A stretch of 11,998 nt of DNA from Craurococcus roseus (lineage in GTDB: Bacteria; Pseudomonadota; Alphaproteobacteria; Acetobacterales; Acetobacteraceae): contig NZ_BAAAFZ010000058.1 of NCBI RefSeq assembly GCF_039523795.1, forward strand, positions 1 to 11,998, read 5' to 3'. The translations under genes and the position numbers were made by a program. A model generated the notes under the pieces. The model worked only from the letters and a program-made list of their open reading frames with translations, did no database searches and was not told where the DNA came from. This document shows, one piece after another, positions 5,963 through 11,998 of this stretch (its first letter is position 1; every line of letters begins with the position of its first letter).

Positions 5963-6811
5963 TCAGCCGCCGCTGCCGCCCCGCTCCGCCCGCAGCGCCG
6001 CCACCTCCGCGCGCAGCGCCTTGATCTCGCGCATCAGCGCCGCGGCGTCCGCGTGCGCCTCCTCCCGCGACTCCGCCACGCCCGCCGCTTCCCGCTGCTC
6101 CCGCAGGCTCTGGATGCTCTCCACGATCACGCCGATGAACAGGTTCAGCACCACGAAGGTGGCGATCAGGATGAAGGGCAGGAAGAACAGCAGCGCATAG
6201 GGGTGCTTCTCCATCGCCGGCTTCACGATGTTCGCCCAGTCGTCCAGGGTCATGAGCTGGAACAGGGTGAAGAAGCTGGCGCCGAGCGTGCCGAACTCCT
6301 CCTCCATGGTGGCGCCGTAGAGCTTGGTCGCCATCACCGCGGCGACGTAGAAGATCAGCGCCATGAGCGCGACGATGCTGCCCATGCCGGGCAGCGCCGC
6401 CAGCATCGCCTCCACCACCACCCGCAGCGAGGGCACCACGCTCACCAGGCGCAGGACGCGCAGGATGCGCAGCGCCCGCAGCACGGACAGCGGCCCCGTC
6501 GCCGGCAGCCACGCGATGCCCACCACGAGGAGGTCGAAGATGCCCCAGGGGTCGCGGAAGAACCGGCCGCGGAAGGCGTAGACCCGCAACGCCAGCTCGG
6601 CGGTGAACACCCAGAGCAGCGCCGTGTCGATCGCGTGCAGCGCCCCGCCCCAACGCTCCATCGCCGCCTCGGAGGTCTCCAGGCCGAGCGTGACGGCGTT
6701 CAGCAGGATCAGGCCGACCACGACGCGCTGGAACACGGGCGACAAGGTCAGCCGCGCGGCGGCGGCGCGCGGCGTGTCCGCGTGGTCGGCGGTGGTGAGC
6801 CGTTCCTGCAT
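5963..6811 (-). CDS. Voltage-gated-type ion channel (NaChBac/BacNav-like), six transmembrane segments
   Basis: The 282-residue product is one six-segment subunit of a probable homotetrameric inner-membrane cation channel (PF00520 type). S1 covers about residues 28-44, S2 about 60-78 and S3 about 88-103. S4 has Arg at 112, 115, 118 and 121 (every third residue, plus R130), the voltage-sensor pattern. S5 is about 143-162, then a pore helix with filter T188-LDDWA-N194, and S6 about 203-230. A C-terminal Ala/Glu/Arg heptad region (about 245-278) resembles the tetramerising coiled coil of BacNav channels. The filter has two aspartates where NaChBac has E-S, as in channels engineered to conduct calcium, so calcium permeability is possible. 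I chose the ATG at 6811 (GGGAA upstream); a TTG at 6847 would add 12 hydrophilic residues. The gene lies 69 bases after the NnrU gene. Confidence 0.92.
   Translation of the reverse strand: MQERLTTADHADTPRAAAARLTLSPVFQRVVVGLILLNAVTLGLETSEAAMERWGGALHAIDTALLWVFTAELALRVYAFRGRFFRDPWGIFDLLVVGIAWLPATGPLSVLRALRILRVLRLVSVVPSLRVVVEAMLAALPGMGSIVALMALIFYVAAVMATKLYGATMEEEFGTLGASFFTLFQLMTLDDWANIVKPAMEKHPYALLFFLPFILIATFVVLNLFIGVIVESIQSLREQREAAGVAESREEAHADAAALMREIKALRAEVAALRAERGGSGG
6230..6250 (-). other. Selectivity-filter codons TLDDWAN of the ion channel
   Basis: These seven codons read T-L-D-D-W-A-N. From literature knowledge, NaChBac has TLESWAS and is sodium-selective; the LDDWAD mutant of NaChBac and the TLDDWSN version of NavAb (CavAb) are calcium-selective. 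The native sequence here combines elements of both engineered filters. Ion preference of this protein is inferred. Confidence 0.8.
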
Positions 6812-6880
6812 CTCCGATTCCCGAGCTGGTTCCGTGCGGCGCAGCAATGGTCCCGCGGCCGGCCGGGTTCAAGGGGGAAC

Positions 6881-7570
6881 TCAGCCGGGCAGGACGGCCG
6901 GGACGCCGAACAGCGTGCGGTGGAACGCGAGCAGCACGGCCCACAGCGCGAGGCCGATCGCCCAGGGCTTCCAGCCCAGCTCCGCGAGGTCGAGCCGGTT
7001 CCGCCCGGCGGCGATGGCGCCGAACGGCAGGATGGAGGTCCGGGCCGCGAAGCGGCTCCACGCCTCCGGCTCGCGCGCCGCCACCTTGGCGTCGATCGAC
7101 GGCATCCCCGCCAGCGCCGTCACCCCGAAGGCGCCGAAGAAGAGGAGGCTGGCGGTGTCGCCGTTCCCCAGCATGTGGACGGCGGCCCAGAGCGCGAAGG
7201 ACCAGAGCATGGGGTGGCGGGTGATGCGCTGGACGCCGCGCGCCTCGCCGCCCAAGGCCCGCTCGCCCCCGGCCATGGTCGGGTTGGGCGCCGAAACGGA
7301 GGCGGCGAACAGCACGAACGCCGCCAGCATCACGAGCGCCAGCAGCCACCGCAGCCATTCCGGCGCTGTCCACAGCACCGTCGTCCCGGAGGCGCCATAG
7401 CTCCGCACGAGGAAGAAGATCGCCGCCACCGACAGCACCGAAAAGCCGATGCGGAAGCCGTTCTCGCCGAGGCGCGCCACGGCGGCCCGGCGCACCGCCG
7501 TCCCCGCGATGCCGACATGCACCCCGACCCACACGAGCGCGGCGAGCGCGAGCGTGCCCACACCTTCCAA
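6881..7570 (-). CDS. NnrU-family integral membrane protein
   Basis: The 229-residue multi-spanning inner-membrane protein belongs to the NnrU family, related in fold to isoprenylcysteine methyltransferase-type membrane proteins. NnrU was named in denitrifiers, where it is linked to nitrite/nitric-oxide reduction, but its biochemical role is not known and many non-denitrifiers carry it. Hydrophobic segments are visible at about 5-24, 41-56, 72-92, 121-137, 141-155 and 201-217. The family motif RHPMLW sits at 118-123. The start is probably the TTG at 7570, six bases after GGAGGAGGT; a GTG at 7561 is possible but poorly spaced. The frame remains open upstream to about 7816, but that part is Arg-rich and not family-like. 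No nitrate, nitrite or NO reductase gene is in the window. Confidence 0.85.
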   Translation of the reverse strand: MEGVGTLALAALVWVGVHVGIAGTAVRRAAVARLGENGFRIGFSVLSVAAIFFLVRSYGASGTTVLWTAPEWLRWLLALVMLAAFVLFAASVSAPNPTMAGGERALGGEARGVQRITRHPMLWSFALWAAVHMLGNGDTASLLFFGAFGVTALAGMPSIDAKVAAREPEAWSRFAARTSILPFGAIAAGRNRLDLAELGWKPWAIGLALWAVLLAFHRTLFGVPAVLPG

Positions 7571-7814
7571 CGCCGGACCTCCTCCGAGGGCGCCGCGGCG
7601 GACTTTCCCCGCGCGGCCGGCCGTCACGGCCTCCGACGACGGCGGGGCGCGCCGGATGGCGAGCATCCGCGGCCAGAGGCGGAGCACGATACCACGCCGG
7701 CGCGGTGGCGCGACCCTCGCCCGGCGCAGCCCTGCCCCGCGGCGGCGCGGGCTTGCCGGCACGGGGCCGCCGGGGCGATCCCGTTGGAGGCGCCGCACGC
7801 GCCGGAGGCCCGCC
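7571..7814. other. Divergent intergenic region between the NnrU and AhpD-like genes
   Basis: These 244 bases lie between two divergent starts and should contain both promoters. They are extremely GC-rich. I find no clear -35/-10 pair, operator repeat or RNA gene. Only the two ribosome-binding sites at its edges (GGAGGAGGT on minus near 7577-7585 and GGAGG on plus near 7804-7808) are convincing. Confidence 0.5.
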
Positions 7815-8291
7815 ATGCAAATCCACGCACAAAGGCTCGACTACCCTGCCGCCGCGCCGGAAGCATACCGCGCGATGCTCGCCCTCACCCGGGCCGTGAA
7901 GCGCTCCGGCCTCGAGGAGCGGCTGGTCGAACTCGTCTTCCTCCGCTGCTCGCAGATCAACGGCTGCGCCTTCTGCCTCGACATGCACGGCGCCGCGCTG
8001 CGGAAGGCGGGCGAAGCCCCGGCGCGGCTGGACATGATCGCCGGCTGGCGGGAGGCGGGGCCGGTGTTCGCGCCGCGGGAGCGCGCCGCCCTCGCCCTGG
8101 CCGAGGCCCTGACCAGGCTCGCCGACCGCGGCGACCTGCCCGACCCCGTCTACGCCGAGGCCCGTGAGCACTTCAGCGAGGCCGAGATCGCCAACCTCGG
8201 ATTCGCCGTGGCGGCCATCAACGGCTGGAACCGCTTGGCAGTCGCCTTCCGCGCGACGCCGCTCTCCGTCCGCCAGCGCCCCGCGACCTGA
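7815..8291 (+). CDS. Carboxymuconolactone decarboxylase family (AhpD-like) protein
   Basis: The 158-residue product belongs to the CMD/AhpD-like all-helical family. Members include alkylhydroperoxidase AhpD, a thiol-based antioxidant, and gamma-carboxymuconolactone decarboxylase. The redox site is visible as C51-A-F-C54 with H58 (SQINGCAFCLDMH), preceded by E39 in a proton-relay position. This CxxC-containing arrangement favours the peroxidase or thiol-disulfide type over the decarboxylase. The C-terminal FSEAEIANLGFAVAAINGWNRLAVAF block is also typical of the single-domain members. The ATG at 7815 has GGAGG seven bases upstream. It is divergent from the NnrU gene and runs tail-to-tail into rlmH with only 5 bases between the stop codons. 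No AhpC or OxyR-like gene is adjacent, so its reductant and substrate are unknown. Confidence 0.88.
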   Translation: MQIHAQRLDYPAAAPEAYRAMLALTRAVKRSGLEERLVELVFLRCSQINGCAFCLDMHGAALRKAGEAPARLDMIAGWREAGPVFAPRERAALALAEALTRLADRGDLPDPVYAEAREHFSEAEIANLGFAVAAINGWNRLAVAFRATPLSVRQRPAT

Positions 8292-8296
8292 CCCCC

Positions 8297-8767
8297 TCAA
8301 GGCCGCCAAGCGCGGTGGTAGGGATGCCCGGCGCGGATGGCCTGCGCCCGGAAAAGCTGCTCCGCCAGCAGCACGCGCACCAGCATGTGCGGCCAGGTCA
8401 GCGGCCCGAGCGACAGGCGGTGGTCGGCAGCGGCCAGCACCGCCGGGTCGAGCCCTTCGGCGCCGCCCACCGCGAAGCAAGGCGTCCGCCCGCCCTCGTC
8501 CCATCGCGTCCACAGCGCGGCGAAGGCCTCGCTGGACGGGGCCGCGCCGCCGAGGTCCAGCGCCACCAGCAGCGCGCCCGGCGGCAGCGCCGCCAAGATC
8601 GCCGCGCCCTCGCGCCGACGGGCCTCGGCCGGGGCGCCGCGGGCCTCGGCGATCTCCGTCACCGCCAGCGGCGGGCGGAGCCGCACGTTGTATTCGGCGA
8701 ACAAGGCCGCTTCCGGCCCGGCCCTGAGCCGCCCCACCGCGACCAGGCGCGGGGGCGGCCGGCTCAA
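8297..8767 (-). CDS. rlmH: 23S rRNA pseudouridine-1915 N3-methyltransferase RlmH
   Basis: This SPOUT-class, SAM-dependent enzyme methylates N3 of pseudouridine 1915 in helix 69 of 23S rRNA on the 70S ribosome. The 156 residues match the usual length of about 155. The N-terminal RLVAVGRLRAGPE is followed by the trefoil-knot elements: LDLGG at 70-74, FAVGGAEG at 98-105, LSLGPLTWPHMLVRVLLAEQ (118-137) and the C-terminal HPYHRAWRP that ends almost every RlmH. The start is a TTG at 8767 that overlaps the rsfS stop as TTGA; the frame is open further upstream but that would run deep into rsfS. GGAAGGGG directly precedes it, and coupling to rsfS translation is likely. It is the last gene of the proA-to-rlmH operon; gpmI, usually next, is about 6.6 kb away. 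Confidence 0.95.
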   Translation of the reverse strand: MSRPPPRLVAVGRLRAGPEAALFAEYNVRLRPPLAVTEIAEARGAPAEARRREGAAILAALPPGALLVALDLGGAAPSSEAFAALWTRWDEGGRTPCFAVGGAEGLDPAVLAAADHRLSLGPLTWPHMLVRVLLAEQLFRAQAIRAGHPYHRAWRP

Positions 8768-9324
8768 GCCCCTTCCGCCGCCCCCTCCCCGGGGGCGGCG
8801 CCCTGCTGGTGCTGCTCCTCCACCGGGCTGTCCGGCCCCCACATGCGCTCCAGCGCGTAGGTCGCCCGCGCCTCCGGCTTGAACAGGTGGATCACCAGGT
8901 CGCCGGCGTCGATCAGCACCCAGTCGGGCGAGCCCTGGATCGCGTCGCGCCGGAGCTTCAGCCCGTTCTTCTCCAGCGCCTCCTCCAGGTGCGTCGCCAT
9001 GGCCTGGATCTGCCGCTCGGCGAGGCCGGTGGCGATCACCATGCGGTCGGTGAAGGACGCGCGGCCGGTGACGTCCAGCACCTGGATGTCCTCGGCCTTG
9101 TCGTCCTCCAGGCTGGTGCGGACGGCCGAGACCAGCTCCTCCACCCGCTCCAGCGGGGGCTTGGGCCGGCGCGGCGCCCGCGCGCGCGCCGCAGGCGCCT
9201 TCTCCGGCCCGGCGGCGGAAAGCTCCTTCGCCGTCCGGGCGCGGCGCGGCCGGGCCACCTCGACCGGCGCTTCGTTTTCATCGCCGGTCCCCGCGGGGGA
9301 CGGCTGCTTGGGCGTGCGCGCGAT
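8764..9324 (-). CDS. rsfS: Ribosomal silencing factor RsfS, probable ATC start, in frame with nadD
   Basis: RsfS binds protein uL14 of the 50S subunit and blocks subunit joining when nutrients are short. Counting from the ATC at 9324, the conserved domain covers about residues 58-163: LERVEELV, DDKAEDI, VLDVTGRASFTDRMVIATG, AERQIQAMATHLEE, GSPDWVLIDAGDLVIHLF and the closing YALERMWG. The first 57 residues are a Lys/Arg/Pro/Ala-rich extension. There is no stop codon between this gene and nadD, so the frame is continuous. The start is uncertain. A perfect AAAGGAGG stands 5 bases before ATC, giving a normal-looking N-terminus (MARTPKQP), but ATC is a very rare initiator. A GTG 21 codons further in (at 9261) lacks a good Shine-Dalgarno. 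The alternative is a NadD-RsfS fusion protein. The stop overlaps the rlmH TTG. Confidence 0.85.
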   Translation of the reverse strand: MARTPKQPSPAGTGDENEAPVEVARPRRARTAKELSAAGPEKAPAARARAPRRPKPPLERVEELVSAVRTSLEDDKAEDIQVLDVTGRASFTDRMVIATGLAERQIQAMATHLEEALEKNGLKLRRDAIQGSPDWVLIDAGDLVIHLFKPEARATYALERMWGPDSPVEEQHQQGAAPGEGAAEGA

Positions 9325-9984
9325 GTGCGCCTCCTTTGCGTGTTTGGGCGTGCCGTGCTCGGCGCGGGCCGCCGCCGCGCACCGCGCCGCGCGGATGGCG
9401 GTGGCCGAGGCCGGGTGCTCCGGCGCCGGGACCAGGCACCAGGGCGCATGTGCGCCTTCCGTTCCCCCGAACAAGGCCGCCGGCCGCCGCCGGTTCCGGC
9501 CCAGCACCCGCGCCGCCCGGCCCGCCAGCGCCCGCCGGGTGGCGCCCGGCCGCGGCACCACGGCGATCGGCGTGGTCCGGGCGATCTCCCGCCAGCGCCG
9601 CCAGCGCGGCAACTGCTCCAGGTTGTCGGCCCCGAGCAGCAGGACGAAGCGCGCCCGCGGGAAGCGCCGGCGCAGCAGCGCCAGGGTGTCCACGGTGTAG
9701 CGCGTGCCGAGCCGCGCCTCGATCCCCGTTGCCAAGATCCGCCGCCCGTCCGCGATCCGCCGGGCCGAGGCCAGCCGCTCGGCGAAGGGCGCCATGCCGC
9801 GGGAGGGCTTCAGCGGGTTGCCGGGCGACACCAGCAGCCAGACCTGGTCGAGCCCGAGCGCCGCCAAGGCCCGCTCCGCGACGTGCCGGTGCCCCTCGTG
9901 CGCCGGGTTGAAGCTGCCGCCGAGGAGGCCGATCCGGACCCGCCGCCCGTCCCCCCAAGGCCCGGCCGCCTCTGCCGCCGTCAC
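8764..9984 (-). CDS. nadD: Nicotinate-nucleotide adenylyltransferase NadD, frame continuing through RsfS
   Basis: NadD transfers AMP from ATP to nicotinate mononucleotide, making deamido-NAD in cytosolic NAD synthesis. The NadD domain covers residues 16-201 of this frame. The nucleotidyltransferase motif GGSFNPAHEGH is at 22-32, followed by VSPGNPLKP (52-60), LLLGADNLEQLPRWRRW (116-131) and the ATP-binding SATAIR at 193-198, after which NadD proteins normally end. Here no stop follows. The frame runs through a basic Pro/Ala linker (202-277) into a complete RsfS domain, giving 406 residues from this start. Either a bifunctional fusion is made, or RsfS is mainly made by internal initiation at 9324. 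The GTG start at 9984 overlaps the upstream hydratase stop as GTGA. If separate, NadD would be about 200-220 residues, the usual size. Confidence 0.85.
   Translation of the reverse strand: MTAAEAAGPWGDGRRVRIGLLGGSFNPAHEGHRHVAERALAALGLDQVWLLVSPGNPLKPSRGMAPFAERLASARRIADGRRILATGIEARLGTRYTVDTLALLRRRFPRARFVLLLGADNLEQLPRWRRWREIARTTPIAVVPRPGATRRALAGRAARVLGRNRRRPAALFGGTEGAHAPWCLVPAPEHPASATAIRAARCAAAARAEHGTPKHAKEAHIARTPKQPSPAGTGDENEAPVEVARPRRARTAKELSAAGPEKAPAARARAPRRPKPPLERVEELVSAVRTSLEDDKAEDIQVLDVTGRASFTDRMVIATGLAERQIQAMATHLEEALEKNGLKLRRDAIQGSPDWVLIDAGDLVIHLFKPEARATYALERMWGPDSPVEEQHQQGAAPGEGAAEGA
9330..9337 (-). promoter_or_regulatory. Internal Shine-Dalgarno AAAGGAGG ahead of the rsfS ATC codon
   Basis: AAAGGAGG is the strongest Shine-Dalgarno match I noticed in the nadD-to-rlmH stretch. 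It lies inside the continuous nadD-rsfS frame, 5 bases before ATC (9324-9322). No ATG, GTG or TTG stands at a usable distance. This suggests rsfS has, or recently had, its own start here. Confidence 0.6.
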
Positions 9985-10838
9985 CTGACCTGGACGCTCA
10001 CCGAAACCGGCTGCGGCGCCAAACCCTCGTAGCGCACCGTGTAGCGCCGCCCGGCCTCCACGGGCAGCGCCGGCGAAAAGCCGCCGAGCGAGACGATGTC
10101 GCCCGCTTGCAGCTTCTTGCCGCGCTTCGCCAAGTCCTCGGCGAGCCAGGGCAGAACGTTCAACGGGTGGCCGAGCAGCGCGGTGCCCGGCGCCTTCGCC
10201 AACTCCTTGCCCGTGTCGTCCGCCATCGTGACCGTCATGGCGCCGAGGGCCGCGGCGAACCCGGCGTCCGCGCGAACGGGGATCGGCTCGCCGGACACGC
10301 CGAGCCGCGCGCCGACGTTGATCGCCAGCAGGTTCGGCCCGTCCAGCTTCGGCGGCGGCATGACGAGGTCGGGCAGCTCGATGAACGGGATCACCTGGTC
10401 GATGTGGCGCAGCACCTCCTCGGGCGTGCGCGCCGCGTTGACGCCCTCGTCGCGCACCCGCACCAAGAGGTCCGCCTCCACCGCCGGCACAGCGGCGAAG
10501 CGCGCCGGCACCTCCGCGCCGTCGCGGTGCCGCAGCGTCGCTTCGTAGATGGTCCCGGTGACGGGGTGCGGCACGCCGAAGCGCTGCTGCGCCCCGGCGT
10601 TGGTGAGGCCGACCTTGTAGCCCACCGGGCGGCCGAACTGCTTCGCGAGCAGCGGCACCAGCTTGTCCTGCGCGCACTGCCCGTCCGCGAGCGACGCCAT
10701 GCCGGAAAGCGGCTCGCCCGGCCGGTTCTCGACGATGCCGAGCGCCAGCTTCTCCACCGCCTCGTCCGCCGGGCAGGCGGCCCGTGCGCCAAAGGCGGGC
10801 AGCGCGAGGGCGCAGGCGAGCAGCACCGTTTTCCGCAT
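9981..10838 (-). CDS. Exported 2-keto-4-pentenoate hydratase-like (FAH-superfamily) protein
   Basis: The 285-residue product starts with a clear signal peptide (MRKT, hydrophobic core to about residue 17, cleavage after GARA at 20). The rest resembles the MhpD/2-keto-4-pentenoate hydratase branch of the fumarylacetoacetase superfamily. Visible are YKVGLTNAG (74-82), the metal-binding pattern E121-A-D123 and E154 (FIELPDL), ISNxG-like LAINVGARLG (171-180), GHPLNVLPWLA and the closing LQAGDIVSLGGFSPALPVEAG. Family enzymes hydrate 2-hydroxypenta-2,4-dienoate in cytosolic aromatic meta-cleavage pathways, so an exported member is unusual; its real substrate is unknown. The ATG at 10838 is preceded by GGAAGGGAA. 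The gene sits 26 bases after proA and overlaps nadD by 4 bases, hence is cotranscribed with them. No other aromatic-degradation gene is nearby. Confidence 0.87.
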   Translation of the reverse strand: MRKTVLLACALALPAFGARAACPADEAVEKLALGIVENRPGEPLSGMASLADGQCAQDKLVPLLAKQFGRPVGYKVGLTNAGAQQRFGVPHPVTGTIYEATLRHRDGAEVPARFAAVPAVEADLLVRVRDEGVNAARTPEEVLRHIDQVIPFIELPDLVMPPPKLDGPNLLAINVGARLGVSGEPIPVRADAGFAAALGAMTVTMADDTGKELAKAPGTALLGHPLNVLPWLAEDLAKRGKKLQAGDIVSLGGFSPALPVEAGRRYTVRYEGLAPQPVSVSVQVR

Positions 10839-10864
10839 GGACGTTCCCTTCCCCGGGGCGCGGA

Positions 10865-11998
10865 TCACGGCCTCGTCTGCCCGCTCCCGAGCACATGGTA
10901 CCGGTAGGTGCAGAGCTGTTCCAGGCCGACCGGCCCGCGCGCGTGCAGCCGGCCGGTGGCGATGCCGATCTCCGCGCCGAAGCCGAACTCGCCGCCGTCG
11001 CAGAACTGGGTGGAGGCGTTCCACATCCCCACCGCGGAGGCGATGCCGTTCAGGAACGCCTCCGCCGCCGCCGGGTCCTCGGTGACGATGCATTCCGTGT
11101 GCTCGCTGCCGAAGCGGCGGATGTGCGCCAGCGCCCCCTCCACGCCGTCCACCACCGCCACCGAGAGCACCGCGTCCAGCCACTCGGTGGCGAAGTCCGC
11201 TTCCGTCGCGGGCGGCAACTCCGGCACGATGCCGCGCGCCCGCGCGTCGGCCCGGAAACCGCACCCGAGCGCCCGCAGGTCTTCCACCAGCAGCGGCAGC
11301 AGCGACGGCGCCACGGCGGCGTCGATCAGCAGCGTCTCGGTCGCGCCGCAGATGCCGGTGCGGCGCATCTTGGCGTTGGCGAGCAGCTTCCGCGCCATCG
11401 CGGGGTTGGCCGCGGCGTGGACGAAGGTGTGGCAAAGCCCCTCGGCGTGGGCGAGCACCGGCACCCGCGCCTCTTCCAGCACGCGGTTGACCAAGCCCTT
11501 GCCGCCGCGCGGCACGATCAGGTCGAGCAGCCCGGACGCGCCCAGCATCGCGCCAACGAAGGCGCGGTCGGCGGTGGGCGCGGCCTGCACCGCGTCCTCC
11601 GGCAGACCCGCCTCGCGCAGCCCTTGCACGACGCGGGCGTGGATGGCGGCGACGCTCCGCAGGCTCTCGGAGCCGCCGCGCAGGATGGCCGCGTTGCCCG
11701 ACTTCAGGCACAGCGCCGCGGCGTCCGCCATCACGTTGGGCCGGCTCTCGAACACCATGCCGATCACGCCGATCGGCTGCGCCACCCGGCGGATGCGCAG
11801 GCCGTTCGGCCGCTCCCACTCCGCCAGCACCCGCCCCACCGGGTCGGGCAGCGCCGCCACCTGCTCCAGGCCGGCGGCCATCGCCTCCACCCGGCCGGCG
11901 TCGAGCGCCAAGCGGTCGCGGAAGGCCGGCGCCAAGTCCCCGGCGGCGACGAGGTCGGCGGCGTTGGCGGCGAGCACCGCCGGCGTGCCGGCCCGGAG
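10865..11998 (-). CDS. proA: Glutamate-5-semialdehyde dehydrogenase (gamma-glutamyl phosphate reductase), N-terminus cut by window end
   Basis: ProA reduces gamma-glutamyl phosphate with NADPH to glutamate semialdehyde, the second step of proline synthesis in the cytosol. The frame is open to the window edge, and the residues at the edge (LRAGTPAVLAANAADL) fit the normal ProA N-terminal helix. About 40 residues are therefore missing from a normal length of about 420. Visible elements are QPIGVIGMVFESRPNV, the loop LKSGNAAILRGGSES, DLIVPRGGKGLV, and the catalytic cysteine in RRTGICGATETLLID (codon 11350-11348). EFGFGAEIGIAT and GLEQLCTYRY follow, ending in GSGQTRP. All key residues are present. 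It is the first visible gene of the minus-strand operon; proB would be expected just outside the window. Confidence 0.96.
   Translation of the reverse strand, partial: LRAGTPAVLAANAADLVAAGDLAPAFRDRLALDAGRVEAMAAGLEQVAALPDPVGRVLAEWERPNGLRIRRVAQPIGVIGMVFESRPNVMADAAALCLKSGNAAILRGGSESLRSVAAIHARVVQGLREAGLPEDAVQAAPTADRAFVGAMLGASGLLDLIVPRGGKGLVNRVLEEARVPVLAHAEGLCHTFVHAAANPAMARKLLANAKMRRTGICGATETLLIDAAVAPSLLPLLVEDLRALGCGFRADARARGIVPELPPATEADFATEWLDAVLSVAVVDGVEGALAHIRRFGSEHTECIVTEDPAAAEAFLNGIASAVGMWNASTQFCDGGEFGFGAEIGIATGRLHARGPVGLEQLCTYRYHVLGSGQTRP

Noticed and set aside
3450..6200. Plus-strand open frame of 916 codons antisense to the ELWxxDGT, SDR and channel genes
   Set aside because: No family motif, composition dominated by Arg/Gly/Ala/Val/His, and all three minus-strand genes beneath it have clear motifs and ribosome-binding sites.
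7571..7816. N-terminal extension of the NnrU protein to 311 residues
   Set aside because: The extra residues are Arg/Pro/Gly-rich and lack family similarity, and a strong GGAGGAGGT marks the TTG at 7570.
5058..8513. Minus-strand open frame of 1151 codons spanning NnrU, channel and SDR loci
   Set aside because: Only the last 275 codons (SDR) are protein-like. The rest is Arg/Gly/Ala/Pro-rich out-of-frame translation of the real genes, a by-product of very high GC.
8764..10896. Reading the whole 710-codon minus frame as one protein
   Set aside because: The part before 9984 is the out-of-frame shadow of the hydratase gene; only nadD and rsfS are real in this frame.

Overview
The window is very GC-rich (roughly 70 % or more by eye). 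Third codon positions are G/C-dominated, so long non-coding frames stay open on both strands. The core genes and their order (proA, nadD, rsfS, rlmH on one side; gpmI and an EnvC-like gene on the other) match an alphaproteobacterium. Acetobacteraceae of the Roseomonas type are my best guess, inferred from general knowledge and not from a database search.

Layout. From the right end leftward, on the minus strand: proA (N-terminus cut by the window edge), a signal-peptide-bearing 2-keto-4-pentenoate hydratase-like gene, nadD, rsfS and rlmH. These have short gaps or GTGA/TTGA-type overlaps and look like one operon joining proline synthesis, NAD synthesis and ribosome maturation. At the left end, also on minus, gpmI overlaps an EnvC-like gene that is cut by the window start. 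Between rlmH and gpmI lies a block of about 6.6 kb (1700-8296) of seven accessory genes. On plus are a DUF4168 protein, a 2OG-Fe(II) oxygenase and a carboxymuconolactone decarboxylase/AhpD-like protein. On minus are an ELWxxDGT-repeat protein, an SDR oxidoreductase, a voltage-gated-type ion channel and an NnrU-family membrane protein. This block probably interrupts an ancestral nadD-rsfS-rlmH-gpmI-envC string.

Points of interest. (1) nadD and rsfS share one frame with no stop between them. The best rsfS start is an ATC codon behind a perfect AAAGGAGG, so this is either a NadD-RsfS fusion or a non-canonical start. (2) The channel has the filter TLDDWAN, which resembles engineered calcium-selective bacterial channels rather than sodium-selective NaChBac. 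(3) A nine-repeat ELWxxDGT protein has no signal peptide. (4) A hydratase-fold protein appears to be exported and sits inside the proA-nadD operon. I see no tRNA or rRNA gene, CRISPR array, insertion sequence, or defence or mobile module, and nothing I would call a clear-cut new system.
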